DNA of 64,000 bases from Anthocerotibacter panamensis C109 (GCF_018389385.1 NZ_CP062698.1:3938667-4002666); one strand, 5' to 3'. Shown: positions 28,702 to 37,864, numbered from the stretch's first letter. The notes: a model not told the origin generated them from the letters alone. Numbers and translations: made by a program.

Positions 28702-29182
28702 GCGCACCGTCAGCCCTAGCCCAGGTACAACCCACCCGACCCAAGGACTGGCGCAGGAATTCCCCCCAGGACCGGCCCGGATGCGTTTGTTTGCCAAGAT
28801 CATGGCCGACTTGGCTAAGCCCATCCCACCCCGGCTGATCCGCACCCGGCAGCAGGACGGGGCCACCATTCCTTACATTCCTTGGCACACGGTCAATCAT
28901 CTGCTTGATCACTACGCTCCAGGTTGGGAAGGGCAGATCACAGAAGTCTGCTTCAGTAATGACCGTATCTATGTGGTTTATGCACTAACGATCCACGCCA
29001 GTGATTGCAGTGTGACCCGCATGGCGACGGGGACGGAGTTACTCAAGGGTACAGACCGGCAGGGCAAGCCCCGTGAAGTCGCTTTTGGTGACCCGAGTTC
29101 TAACGCAGAGAGTCAGGCTTTTCGCAGAGCGGCGGCCCGGTTCAATCTTGGGTTACATCTTTATGAGAAAGGCAGTGGGTAG
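28652..29182 (+). CDS. Rad52/Rad22-like single-strand annealing protein
   Basis: A 176-residue protein. After a proline-rich 40-residue tail comes PIPPRLIRTRQQDGATIPYIPW, then HHLLDHYAPGWEG-like, then GDPSSNAESQAFRRAAARF near the C-terminus. The last block, with its ARF and LGLHLYEK ending, is the signature of Rad52/22-type annealing proteins seen in cyanobacteria and phages. It would anneal complementary single strands, useful in repair or in circularising transferred DNA. ATG at 28652 follows GGAGAAGAAAG. There is no partner exonuclease next to it. Confidence 0.75.
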   Translation: MNELPTPERPRPTSLPKRTVSPSPGTTHPTQGLAQEFPPGPARMRLFAKIMADLAKPIPPRLIRTRQQDGATIPYIPWHTVNHLLDHYAPGWEGQITEVCFSNDRIYVVYALTIHASDCSVTRMATGTELLKGTDRQGKPREVAFGDPSSNAESQAFRRAAARFNLGLHLYEKGSG

Positions 29183-29249
29183 GTGTAGTGGTCTCATAGT
29201 CAGAGCTTTAGCCAGCGGTCTAGAGTACCTCTAGATTATTACCCGTTGC

Positions 29250-29460
29250 CAAGAAATAACCTGAGCCCAGTTATTGACATCCTCCCGCCGCTAAGCCTTG
29301 CGACTATAGCTATGCCTCCAGGCGGGCTATGGGATTCCCTAACATCACTGATTAGGGTTTCTGCTTCAACGGGAGCGCAACCGCTTTACCCTAAGCTTGC
29401 GCTATAGGGTGGGCCTTCTCGCCAAGCCAAAAAGGTAAAACAGCCTCGGGTTATTTCTTG
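29250..29460. mobile_element. IS200/IS605-type right-end remnant bounded by 16-base inverted repeats
   Basis: CAAGAAATAACCTGAG (29250-29265) matches the inverse of 29445-29460 at 15 of 16 positions. Inside, ATTGACATCCTCC begins at about 29272 and the block GGGATTCC ... CACTGATTAGGGTTTCTG follows; the same order occurs in the element at 52,086. On the minus strand this reads as a right end finishing GGAGGATGTCAAT, the pattern of IS605-group elements whose right end encodes an omega-RNA scaffold. No transposase is present. The rest of the 29,183-29,531 gap holds nothing I can identify. Confidence 0.5.
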
Positions 29461-29531
29461 CGCTTTTCCCATCGGCTGAGTCACGAGTAGTGCACTGTGC
29501 GCTCGACTATGCTCCCCGACTAAGCACAGGC

Positions 29532-29801
29532 TCATGGGCGGTAATCGCTTGCCGTATATTGACCTTTACGAACAAACCCTTGAGCAGTTGCAGAGGGGCT
29601 AACCGCGAGAAGACATTTGAGGGTTGGGTTATGGTGGATGCGGTCAAACAAATTGTAGTCATTTAGCAAAACGAGGAACTTATATCCTCGGTACATAACG
29701 TAGTAATCCTTACCAGGGGTGACGCCACCAGGGGTGACGCCACCAGGGATGACGTCAACTGGTATATGCAGATCTTCCTGGTCAAACCAATGACTAGCCA
29801 T
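29532..29801 (-). CDS. small hypothetical protein with GGVTP repeats
   Basis: An 89-residue protein. AAGGAG lies seven bases before the ATG, so translation is likely. The sequence IPGGVTPGGVTPGKD comes from a short tandem DNA repeat (about 29,718-29,755) of a GGTGACGCCACCA-type unit. The remainder (YVMYRGYKFLVLLNDYNLFD) looks like a small beta-rich fold. No family is recognised. It stands alone between IS debris and the serine recombinase. Confidence 0.5.
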   Translation of the reverse strand: MASHWFDQEDLHIPVDVIPGGVTPGGVTPGKDYYVMYRGYKFLVLLNDYNLFDRIHHNPTLKCLLAVSPSATAQGFVRKGQYTASDYRP

Positions 29802-30084
29802 GGATTGCTCCTTAATTGGGTGACGCTCTTTTATAACCCACCTTAGATATCAAAACGCCCACCGCTGTGAAACAAGCCCTGCTTCTACAAGGATTACTGC
29901 CTGGGCTTCAAAAGAATGGTATGCACGGCAATCTGCTCCAGGCGTCTCGAAAACGGATGTTTTTAGGACGGTTGGGGAATTCACGATTGAATGCTGCTTC
30001 TAGAACGCCAAAAGTGTCGCTTTACTCGTCTCAAAATCTATGTATGATTAACCTGTCCTAAAATAGCTCTTCGGATAGGTGCCT
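29802..30084. other. region upstream of serine recombinase, possible res-type site
   Basis: No convincing gene; a 64-codon plus-strand frame (29867-30061) lacks a ribosome-binding site. An inverted pair TTTTAGGAC (29961-29969) and GTCCTAAAA (30055-30063) is separated by 85 bp and ends 21 bases before the recombinase start. Resolvases usually act on sites directly upstream of their gene, so this pair could be part of such a site. Confidence 0.35.
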
Positions 30085-30657
30085 ATGCTCATCGGGTATG
30101 CTCGGGTCTCCACTGTTGACCAATCGCTCAACCTCCAGCTCGATGCTCTGAAGGCGGCGGGTTGCACTAAGGTTTTCACTGACACAGCCAGCGGCAGCAA
30201 GGATGACCGGATGGGTCTGACCCAGGTCATCGAGTTTGCCCGCTCGGGGGATACGGTAATGGTCTGGAAGCTTGACCGTCTAGGGCGCTCTCTCAAACAT
30301 CTGGTAGAGACAGTCCATGGGTTGCAAGACCGGGAAGTAGGGTTTAGGAGCCTCCAGGAAAGCATTGATACCACTAGCTCCAGCGGCAAGCTATTCTTCC
30401 ACCTGTTTGCGGCCTTAGCCGAGTTCGAGCGTGACATCATCCGGGAGCGGACCCAGGCAGGCCTCAAAGCGGCCCGCGCCCGGGGGCGCAATGGGGGACG
30501 ACCCACCAAACTAGACGGCAAGCAAGTAGCCATGGCCCGGACCCTGCTGAGCGACCGCAGGAACACGGTGGGCGATGTAGCCCAAACGCTGGGAGTTGCC
30601 CGGTCCACGCTGTATAGGTACATGGATCAAACAGAGGATGTGGATAATGAGAGTTAA
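30085..30657 (+). CDS. serine recombinase (resolvase/invertase family)
   Basis: A 190-residue small serine recombinase. The N-terminus LIGYARVSTVDQSLNLQLDAL carries the catalytic Ser in the ARVST motif. KLDRLGRSLKHLV and the E-helix region LAALAEFERDIIRERTQAGL-like follow, and the C-terminus has a helix-turn-helix (VGDVAQTLGVARSTLYRYM). It would resolve multimers or invert a DNA segment. GTG at 30079 is also in frame, but the ATG at 30085 gives the standard start. On a plasmid-like element, dimer resolution is the simplest role. Confidence 0.9.
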   Translation: MLIGYARVSTVDQSLNLQLDALKAAGCTKVFTDTASGSKDDRMGLTQVIEFARSGDTVMVWKLDRLGRSLKHLVETVHGLQDREVGFRSLQESIDTTSSSGKLFFHLFAALAEFERDIIRERTQAGLKAARARGRNGGRPTKLDGKQVAMARTLLSDRRNTVGDVAQTLGVARSTLYRYMDQTEDVDNES

Positions 30658-30703
30658 AAAGGACGCACTACTTGAAATACAGCTAGTTATCTGGAGAAGC
30701 TGC

Positions 30704-31549
30704 TCAGGGTGGGGCGAGAAAAAGAGCGAACTGACTCAAATCCTCTACAAGTATATATGGTTTTCTGTTCTTGGAGAGAACAAGTGTTCCAAAGACTAGG
30801 AGATACGCACCAGCAAGATCTTCCTCATCATTGATTCTATAGCGCTGGAATGCTATATCGACAAATTGAACGTCGATCAGAACACTGACTGCGGCGAACT
30901 CTCCAAAGGGCCACCCGGAGTTGAGCCATAGCGATCCATTGTTATCTAGGCGAGCGTCCGTTACTAGGCCCCAGTATCCTCCATATTTATTAATGTCTCT
31001 ATCGCTAATGGAGTGAAAATTCTTAAAGAAGTTGTGGACCGGAAAGTTTCCCTTTCCGGGGATCTGAAGAAGTTGTTCGGAATGCTGGAAGCTCTCCGAT
31101 TCGGTCAAGTTGTATAGGAGTCTGCTGAGACGCTTGCTTGTCTCGTTAGTGTTCAGGCGAGGACCTGATGCACTGTAGCGGGCAGGACGTTTACGCACAT
31201 CAGGTGGTGGAGATATATCAGAAGTATCAACGTTGGTGCGGTTATCTGATCCAAGAGCAAAATCAACAACTATGACGGCTCCAGAATTTTCCCAGGATTC
31301 GCGTTCACCGCTAAATTGGCTTTTTTGTCGGTCTGACTCGGGCGAGGCGAGCGTACAGCCAGGAGCATGGGGGCGGGCACCAAAACAAGCTGGCTGACCA
31401 CTACGAGCAGCTTTTCGGAAAAAAGCAGGGCCATCACACTGATTACATATGAGGCAGCGGCGTTTTTGCGCCAGTTCAGTGGGAGGTAGCTGAGCGAAAT
31501 CGTAAGCAGTGTAAACAAAATTGTCAGAAGTGTACCTAGCTACATCCAT
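30704..31549 (-). CDS. hypothetical protein with N-terminal cysteine cluster
   Basis: A 281-residue protein. The N-terminal 70 residues contain CLICNQC, a later single Cys (PACFG) and HAPGC, a pattern that could bind zinc. The middle is Ser/Asp-rich and probably disordered. The C-terminal 120 residues (YGGYWGLVTDARLDNNGSLWL and beyond) look like a folded, beta-rich domain. I do not recognise it. It is AT-richer than its neighbours and convergent with the serine recombinase. It may be cargo. Confidence 0.5.
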   Translation of the reverse strand: MDVARYTSDNFVYTAYDFAQLPPTELAQKRRCLICNQCDGPAFFRKAARSGQPACFGARPHAPGCTLASPESDRQKSQFSGERESWENSGAVIVVDFALGSDNRTNVDTSDISPPPDVRKRPARYSASGPRLNTNETSKRLSRLLYNLTESESFQHSEQLLQIPGKGNFPVHNFFKNFHSISDRDINKYGGYWGLVTDARLDNNGSLWLNSGWPFGEFAAVSVLIDVQFVDIAFQRYRINDEEDLAGAYLLVFGTLVLSKNRKPYILVEDLSQFALFLAPP

Positions 31550-31703
31550 AAATTCGCAACCTCAGAACTAACTAAACATAGTAATGAACTGTTTGATATA
31601 GAAAATAACGCTCTTTACCTAAAAATCTTTTCGTGTACCCAAACAGTAGTAGCCATTATCGGGCAATTAATCCATCATAAAAGGGTAGTGATGGAAAAGG
31701 GTA

Positions 31704-32453
31704 ATGGATAAGCAGCAGGGCGTAGGGAATGGGAAAGGAATTGATAAAGAAAATGATGCCCTAGAACAAATACTGGGTTTGAAGGAAGAGGAAGCACAAA
31801 TCACGGCCCCCTTTAACTACTTGGGTCTGGAGGAAGAAAAGAGAGGACGGGTACAGCAGAAGGCGGAGGAGATTAAGAGTTTGGTGCGCAGATCGCTCAC
31901 TGACTTGCTCCAGATAGGGAAGTGGTTGATTGAGGTGAAAGAGGATCTGGAGCATGGACAGTTCGGGGAATGGCTGAGTGCCGAGTTTGCCTGGACAAGC
32001 AGGACAGCACGGTACCTGATGAATGCAGCACGGACATTCAAAACGGAAGAAATTTCCAATTTGAAGATCGTCCCCTCAGCCATGCTCGCCTTGTCATCCC
32101 CAGAACTGCCCGAAGAAGCCAGACAGGAAGCAATCACCCGCGCCCAGGAAGGGGAGCGAATCAACGTCGAGAAAGCACGAGAGATTGTGGCAAAGCACAG
32201 AACATCAGATAAAGATGAGAGCACTGAAAGAATAGACGAACAGCAAGAAGAACGGGCAAGTACGATAAAAGACTGGACTAAAGAAGTTGAGGAAGCCCTG
32301 ACAAGCTTTTTATACGAACACGCAAAGAACTATAGAGCGACGGTTGATGAACAGGCACAAACCTGTAGCTGTGAGATATGTCAGAAGGCACATCAGGTGA
32401 TAGGGCGTAAGCCAAAGAAAAAGAGTAGAGAGCGGACTAAGAAAGCAGGGTAA
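31704..32453 (+). CDS. DUF3102-domain protein
   Basis: A 249-residue, highly charged protein. Residues about 55-110 (RRSLTDLLQIGKWLIEVKEDLEHGQFGEWL, here broken: RRSLTDLLQIGKW and LIEVKEDLEHGQFGEWL, then FAWTSRTARYLMNAA) fit DUF3102, a domain common on plasmids and phages and often linked to DNA binding or partition. A Lys/Arg-rich tail ends the chain. It is followed by a clear terminator, so it ends a transcription unit. Function unknown. Confidence 0.7.
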   Translation: MDKQQGVGNGKGIDKENDALEQILGLKEEEAQITAPFNYLGLEEEKRGRVQQKAEEIKSLVRRSLTDLLQIGKWLIEVKEDLEHGQFGEWLSAEFAWTSRTARYLMNAARTFKTEEISNLKIVPSAMLALSSPELPEEARQEAITRAQEGERINVEKAREIVAKHRTSDKDESTERIDEQQEERASTIKDWTKEVEEALTSFLYEHAKNYRATVDEQAQTCSCEICQKAHQVIGRKPKKKSRERTKKAG

Positions 32454-32485
32454 CTAAGGGCTATAAGCCTAGGAGCATTTGATAG

Positions 32486-32514
32486 AAAAAGGGGAGGCAA
32501 GGCTTCCCTTTTTT
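32486..32514 (+). terminator. Rho-independent terminator
   Basis: GGGGAGGC pairs with GCTTCCCT across the loop AAG, and the stem is extended by AAAA/TTTT. The 3' side runs into TTTTTT. It lies 33 bases after the DUF3102 gene and is also flanked by A residues, so it may work on both strands. Confidence 0.85.
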
Positions 32515-33048
32515 GATGGATAACTCCCGTGACCGACGAAGGAGGGCGCAGCGGCCCTAGCGGGCCTTAAAAACAGCCATGAGGTAGCACAAAGGCATGG
32601 ACCAACAGCCTATTAAGGCGGTGGCGCTACGCGCGGTCAATAGGTGCACCTGCGGTGCGGCAACAGCCTCCAGGGGGAACGGGAAATGCAGCCGGGAAAC
32701 GCCAAAGAGGGAACAGCCAAACAGCCCTCACACCTGTGCACTTCTGCGAAGCTGCTGTTAAAGCGCTGAAACTCTTATCCGAAGCGAATCTTATAAGGGT
32801 ACACAATGTATACATAGCAGCACTCAAGTTCTTACTCTGAGCCAGTCTAAATGTATACATAATTACTGCTCTGGTTACTATCAATAACTAGGATTTATAA
32901 ATAAAAAATCGCTGAAATGCCTTCTAGCAAGGAGTTTTACTGAAATAGTCTCGTATACAGAACAGGGCTCAAGCCCTTACTCAGAGCGGATTCTGATGTA
33001 TAATTGTTCTGGTTTGACATTATTGTTTCTTGGGTGAGGAACTTAGCT
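32515..33048. other. 534-bp noncoding region before the mobilisation genes; oriT candidate
   Basis: No convincing gene. The palindrome ATGTATACAT occurs twice (32806-32815 and 32851-32860). A roughly 40-bp imperfect direct repeat starts TCAAG..CTTACTC.GAGC: copy one at about 32,825, copy two at about 32,969, each followed by a TATA-like box (ATGTATACAT, then ATGTATAATTG). The second copy looks like a promoter for the gene at 33,049. Conjugative elements commonly keep oriT just upstream of the relaxosome genes, so this is the best place for it. The nick site is not identifiable by eye. Confidence 0.45.
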
Positions 33049-33534
33049 ATGGGTAAAGAATGGGACGGGCGAGTCACTCTTTACTTCAGCAAAGAAGAAA
33101 GAGGCGAGATTGTAGAGGAGATGACAAAGACAGGTTTAAGCCATACAGAAGTAGTTTGGTCTCGCATACGGATAGGAAGGTTACTCAGTTCTATCGCCTA
33201 CGAGATGGGGACTATTCAGGGACAGGTGGGGGCACTTACAGAACGTATAGTCAATCCATCATCCCAGGTAAGACGAGAGGAGTTATTGATAGAGCTTAGC
33301 TACGTCAGGAATCTGCTTGAGGTTATGAATGAGGAATTAGGTAAGACGCACCGCAACGAAAAGGCCCAGGAGCGCGTCAACTCCTTACCTGCTAGTGTGA
33401 ACAGTAATCCAACACTGCGCGAGATTATCTATGTCAGTTATCTCATCGAGATACTCAATGAGGAGGCAGGTAAAAGCCACAGAAATCAGATAGCCCGCGA
33501 TAAACTAAATCAGGTCACGATGCAGATGTTATGA
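33049..33534 (+). CDS. probable relaxosome accessory protein (MobC/TrwA-like)
   Basis: A 161-residue protein beginning MGKEWDGRVTLYFSKEERGE, a beta-strand then helix start as in ribbon-helix-helix proteins. It is followed by two helical repeats: LSYVRNLLEVMNEELGKTHRN and VSYLIEILNEEAGKSHRN (about 45 residues apart). GAGG lies ten bases before the ATG at 33049; the longer open frame from 33004 is rejected. Its TGA overlaps the ATG of the coupling protein. By position and shape it should bind oriT with the relaxase; no named family is recognised with certainty. Confidence 0.6.
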   Translation: MGKEWDGRVTLYFSKEERGEIVEEMTKTGLSHTEVVWSRIRIGRLLSSIAYEMGTIQGQVGALTERIVNPSSQVRREELLIELSYVRNLLEVMNEELGKTHRNEKAQERVNSLPASVNSNPTLREIIYVSYLIEILNEEAGKSHRNQIARDKLNQVTMQML

Positions 33535-35297
33535 GAACACCCCGAGGGAGTGAGGTAGCCCGCAATAATATCAGCATGGGCTGGGGGAATTTCCGCTGGC
33601 TCGCAGGGTGGGGATTGAGTGCTTTTTTCATCGTATTTTTCGTAGTAGGTTTCTTGCTAACCAAAGACCACCTGTCGGGTGCCATGCAGGAACTGTTTAC
33701 CCTGAATCTAGTACCAGACAGCAGCCTTCCTCCGACACTGGACTTTGAGGCTGCACACCGCAGGCAGGAACGGGACTTCGTGCTTTTGGGGCTGGGGCTA
33801 GCTGCCGTAGCAGGGGTAGGCGCGGCGGTCCTAGTGGACTGGTATTGGATCTCGCTATTCAGCCGACAGGAGGAGGACCTGGAAGAGGAGACCTTCCTCC
33901 GGGGCACTCAGAAGTCGGGGGTAGCGGAACTCAATGCCCGCATTGAGGAGGAGGGATTGGATGGGGATCTGCGGTTAGGAGAGGCCCTCCTGCCGGTCGG
34001 CATGGAGGACCGCTCACTACTCATCACCGGGTCGCAGGGGACGGGCAAGTCCACCCTCATCATGCAGTTGATGGACGCCATTGAGACCCGGCACGACGGG
34101 GTGGTGACCTACGACAAGACCGGGGGCTATGTCCGGGCTTATTACACCCCAGAGCGCGGGGATATTATCCTTAATCCTTTTGACGATAAGGGGGCCATCT
34201 GGAACCCGTGGGCGGAGGGGGAAAACTATGAAAGCATCGCTGAGAGTCTCATCCCCGAAAATCCGCAAGCGGACCCCTTCTGGCCGAGTTCCGCCCGCAA
34301 GATCCTAGTAGCCCTGCTCAAGCGGGTGCGGACAAACCAGCAGCTAGCCTATGCCATCGACCAGTTGGACCCGAAAGCGATGGCAAAGCTGCTGGAGGGG
34401 GACGGGGCGACCCGAGTGCTGGCTGAGTCGGAGATGGCAGCCAGCGTTCTGGCGACCCTGGCGACTGCCGTGGGGTGCTTCAGCTATCTAAAGGACGGGG
34501 ACGGAGCCTTTTCCCTACGGACATGGATCAAAGAAGGGCGGGCGGGGTGGATCTTCCTCACCTGCCCTCAGGCATACCAGGAGCGAATCAAGCCGCTTAT
34601 CTCGCTGTGGTTTGACCTACTATCCAAAGGACTTCTAGAGCGCGAGGAGCGCAGCGATGGCCCCAGAACTTGGTTCGTGCTGGACGAGCTGGCGAGCTTA
34701 CAGGCCCTGCCCTCCCTGCCTAATCTACTGGCGGAGGGCAGGAAGTATCGCGGGGCGGTGGTGCTCGGGTTCCAGACCATGGCCCAGGTCGAACACATCT
34801 ACGCCGAGAAGCAGGCCCGAGCCATCGCCGCTACCTGCCGGACCAAAGTGTTTCTTGCGACTGAGGAGGAGTACACGGCGGAGTGGATCTCAAAGACCAT
34901 CGGGGACCAGGAAATTGAGGAGTTGAAGGAGAGCCTGAGCATGGGGCCATCCGAGAACCGCGATGGTGTGAGCCTGAGTCGCCAAGTGCGCACACGGCGA
35001 GCGGTAATGGCGGCGGAGATTATGAATCTGCCAGATCTGACGGCCTTCCTAAAGCTACACGGTGGCTACCCAGTCTGTCTGATCAAGTTGATCCCCTGCC
35101 AACGACCCGACCGGATGAAAGCCCTGGAGGAGCGCAAAAGACTGGCTGACTTGCAGCGCCTGGAGCATAGGCCCATATTGCTGCTTCCTGCGCCAACGGA
35201 TAGCGGGCTGGAGGACCGGGTGGTGCGGGCACCCTCTGTAGTACCCCCAGCGCAATCAGTGGTGAGTGCTCAGTTAGCCGAGGAAGGTTGGGAGTAA
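33531..35297 (+). CDS. type IV coupling protein (VirD4/TrwB/TraD-like)
   Basis: A 588-residue inner-membrane ATPase that links the relaxosome to the secretion channel. Two transmembrane helices lie at about 24-44 and 84-102. The P-loop is GSQGTGKST (167-175). The Walker B-type strand is TWFVLDELASL, with GFQTMAQVEHIYAEKQARAIAA next, typical of the TrwB/TraD group. The ATG overlaps the previous stop (ATGA). The relaxase gene starts three bases after its stop, the usual MobF order of accessory, coupling and relaxase genes. Confidence 0.88.
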   Translation: MRTPRGSEVARNNISMGWGNFRWLAGWGLSAFFIVFFVVGFLLTKDHLSGAMQELFTLNLVPDSSLPPTLDFEAAHRRQERDFVLLGLGLAAVAGVGAAVLVDWYWISLFSRQEEDLEEETFLRGTQKSGVAELNARIEEEGLDGDLRLGEALLPVGMEDRSLLITGSQGTGKSTLIMQLMDAIETRHDGVVTYDKTGGYVRAYYTPERGDIILNPFDDKGAIWNPWAEGENYESIAESLIPENPQADPFWPSSARKILVALLKRVRTNQQLAYAIDQLDPKAMAKLLEGDGATRVLAESEMAASVLATLATAVGCFSYLKDGDGAFSLRTWIKEGRAGWIFLTCPQAYQERIKPLISLWFDLLSKGLLEREERSDGPRTWFVLDELASLQALPSLPNLLAEGRKYRGAVVLGFQTMAQVEHIYAEKQARAIAATCRTKVFLATEEEYTAEWISKTIGDQEIEELKESLSMGPSENRDGVSLSRQVRTRRAVMAAEIMNLPDLTAFLKLHGGYPVCLIKLIPCQRPDRMKALEERKRLADLQRLEHRPILLLPAPTDSGLEDRVVRAPSVVPPAQSVVSAQLAEEGWE

Positions 35298-35299
35298 GC

Positions 35300-37864
35300 A
35301 TGGTCCTATCTGTTTCCAAAATTATGTCGGCGGCCCAAGCCAAAATCTACTACGACAAGGACAACTACTACAGCCGAGGCGAGGGTATCGGCGGCTCTCA
35401 GTGGTACGGTCAGGGGGCGGAGCGCCTGGGGCTAGAAGGACGCGTGGACGGTGAGGTTTTGGAGCAGCTTCTGGAGGGCCGGGGGCCAAATGGTGAGGAG
35501 TTGCGCAAGCGCACCACGAAAAAGCCTCCAGTTCTGGCCTTCGATGCGACGTTTAGTGCTCCTAAAAGCGTCAGTTTGGCCGGACTGGTGGGCGGGGATG
35601 AGCAGGTAATTCAGGCCCACGACCAAGCAGTGCGCAAGGCCCTGGACTATTTTGAGGAGCACTACACCACTACCCGCAGCCGGGTCGAGGGCAAGATCCA
35701 GGTGAGCCAGACGGGTAACATCGCCGCTGCCATCTATCAACACGACACTAGCCGGGAGCAAGACCCCCAGCTCCACAGCCACGCCGTCATCCTGAATACC
35801 ACCGAGGGACCGAAGGGCTGGCGTACCCTCGATGGCGGAGAGTTATATCAAAACAAAATGCTCCTGGGACAGGTCTACCGCAGCGAACTTGCCCGCTCGC
35901 TTAAGGAGTTAGGCTACCAACTGGAGGTGGATCACGAAAAAGGGTTATTCGAGATAGCAGGCTACAGCCGTGAGCAGTTGGAGGGATTTTCTAAGCGGGC
36001 TGCACAAATCCGAGAGACAGGCGCTATCACGCCGGAGCAGAAGGCCGAAGCAGCAATAAAGACCCGACCGGTCAAGCGTGTAGCCGACCGGGAGCAGTTG
36101 AACGAGGATTGGCGGCGGCAAGCCCACGACCTCGGAATAGAGCACCCACGACCCCGCCCCACTCGGGAGCGGATGGAAGGCGGTAGGTCAGCCACGGAAG
36201 CGGTCACCTACTCCATTGCCCATAATACTGAGCGAGCAGTAGGGGTCAAGCGGGGCAAACTGGCCCGAGATGCGCTGGCCTACGGTTTGGGGGATCTGCT
36301 TGTCGCAGAGGTAGACCGGGCCATCGAGTATAACCGCGAGGAAGGGATGCTTGTGGGTGGCCGCCAGCGGCAGTTTGTGACCCGCGAAGCCTTGATTATC
36401 GAACAGCAGTCCATCAATGTTGTTAAGCGGGGTCAGGGTCAGGTGGCGGCTATCACCACCCGTGAGAGGCTGGACCAGGTGCTGGAGGGAACCACGCTCA
36501 ATAAGGGGCAGCGCAGGGCCATCGAGATGCTGGCGACTACCACCGACCGGGTCGTGGGGGTGCAGGGGGTGGCCGGGGCGGGCAAGACCTTCGCCCTCAA
36601 CCAGTTCCGGCAGATCGCCGAGACCTCGGGCTACACGGTGCGCGGCTTCGCGCCCTCAGCCAGCGCCGCTGGAACCTTGGGCAAAGAAGCGCTTATCGAT
36701 TCGGACACGGTTTCCGCCCTTCTTCTAGAGCGACCGCCCCAGGAACGAGGGAAGGCGCTATGGCTGGTCGATGAGGCAAGCCTACTCGATGCGAAGCAGG
36801 GCCGAGACCTACTGACCAAAGCAGAGCGGGAGGGGGTGCGCTTGGTGCTGATTGGAGATACTAAGCAGCTATCGAGTGTGGGGGCAGGGAATCCATTCCG
36901 GGCGCTCCAAGACGCGGGCTTAGTCACAGCCCAGATTGATGAGCACATCCGACAGAAGCAGCAGAAGCTCAAACAGGCAGTAGAGCTGAGCCGGTCGGGG
37001 AGAATTCGTGAGGCGCTGGATCTCGTGGACATCCACGGGGGGGATGCCCGCAACGTTGCCCGCGACTACTTGGCCTTGACCCCAGAGGAGCGCAAGGGCA
37101 CGCTCGTTGTCACCGGCACCCATGCCCGACGTGGGGAGGTCACCGGGTATATCCGCGAGGGACTCCAGCAGGAAGGGGTGCTGACCGGGCCGGAGCAGGA
37201 ACTACAGGTGCTCCGGGCCAAAGGGCTGACCATCGCCCAGCGCCAGGACGTGCGCAACTACAAAGAGGGCGATGTCATCGAGTTCAACAAGCGGGTGGGT
37301 GACCTCAAAAAGGGCGTGGCCTACAAGGTTCTGGGGGTGGACCAGGATTTGCGCCAAATCTCGCTGGTCGCAGCGGAAGGCTCCCCGGTCACCGTGAATC
37401 TGATGGATGTGAAGGGGGACAGCCTGGAGGTCTACCGGAGCAACGCCCTCGGAGTCGCCCAGGGCGAACAGTTGCGCTACACCAAGAACAACTACGCCCT
37501 AGGCCAGATCAATAACCAGAGCTTCACAGTGGAAACGGTGCAGGGGGCGCAGGTGACGATCCGCAACGCTAAAGGGGAGCTACAGACCCTCCAGACCAAG
37601 GACCTGCGCCATGTGACCTACGACTACACCACCACTACCCATGCGAGTCAGGGCCGGACCAGCGACCGGGTGTTTTATGTGGCCGAGGCGGACAAGAAGA
37701 CAACCCTCAGCCGCGAGAGCTTCTATGTAGGCTTGTCGCGGGCCAGACATGAGGCGCGGATTTATACCGATGATCTGGAGGTGGCAGCTCGAGAATCCTC
37801 ACGCAGTAAAACTAACGATATTGCTCTGGAGGTAACGAACCGTGGAGTGTACAAGAAGCGCTGA
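35300..37864 (+). CDS. MobF-family conjugative relaxase-helicase (TrwC/TraI-like)
   Basis: An 854-residue bifunctional protein. The N-terminal relaxase domain (1-300) has the tyrosines Y17, Y18, Y23 and Y24, the acidic residue in LAFDATFSAPKSVS (D82), and the three-histidine metal site H148, H159, H161 (QHDTSREQDPQLHSHAV). The C-terminal part is a RecD-like helicase with P-loop VAGAGKTF (about residue 430) and LVDEASLL. It would nick oriT, stay linked to the 5' end and unwind the strand for transfer. The ATG at 35300 has GGGAG six bases upstream. It is shorter than F TraI and close to TrwC in size. Confidence 0.93.
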   Translation: MVLSVSKIMSAAQAKIYYDKDNYYSRGEGIGGSQWYGQGAERLGLEGRVDGEVLEQLLEGRGPNGEELRKRTTKKPPVLAFDATFSAPKSVSLAGLVGGDEQVIQAHDQAVRKALDYFEEHYTTTRSRVEGKIQVSQTGNIAAAIYQHDTSREQDPQLHSHAVILNTTEGPKGWRTLDGGELYQNKMLLGQVYRSELARSLKELGYQLEVDHEKGLFEIAGYSREQLEGFSKRAAQIRETGAITPEQKAEAAIKTRPVKRVADREQLNEDWRRQAHDLGIEHPRPRPTRERMEGGRSATEAVTYSIAHNTERAVGVKRGKLARDALAYGLGDLLVAEVDRAIEYNREEGMLVGGRQRQFVTREALIIEQQSINVVKRGQGQVAAITTRERLDQVLEGTTLNKGQRRAIEMLATTTDRVVGVQGVAGAGKTFALNQFRQIAETSGYTVRGFAPSASAAGTLGKEALIDSDTVSALLLERPPQERGKALWLVDEASLLDAKQGRDLLTKAEREGVRLVLIGDTKQLSSVGAGNPFRALQDAGLVTAQIDEHIRQKQQKLKQAVELSRSGRIREALDLVDIHGGDARNVARDYLALTPEERKGTLVVTGTHARRGEVTGYIREGLQQEGVLTGPEQELQVLRAKGLTIAQRQDVRNYKEGDVIEFNKRVGDLKKGVAYKVLGVDQDLRQISLVAAEGSPVTVNLMDVKGDSLEVYRSNALGVAQGEQLRYTKNNYALGQINNQSFTVETVQGAQVTIRNAKGELQTLQTKDLRHVTYDYTTTTHASQGRTSDRVFYVAEADKKTTLSRESFYVGLSRARHEARIYTDDLEVAARESSRSKTNDIALEVTNRGVYKKR

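Noticed and set aside
29867-30061. 64-codon plus-strand frame before the serine recombinase
   Set aside because: No ribosome-binding site, no known motif, and overlap with the possible res site.
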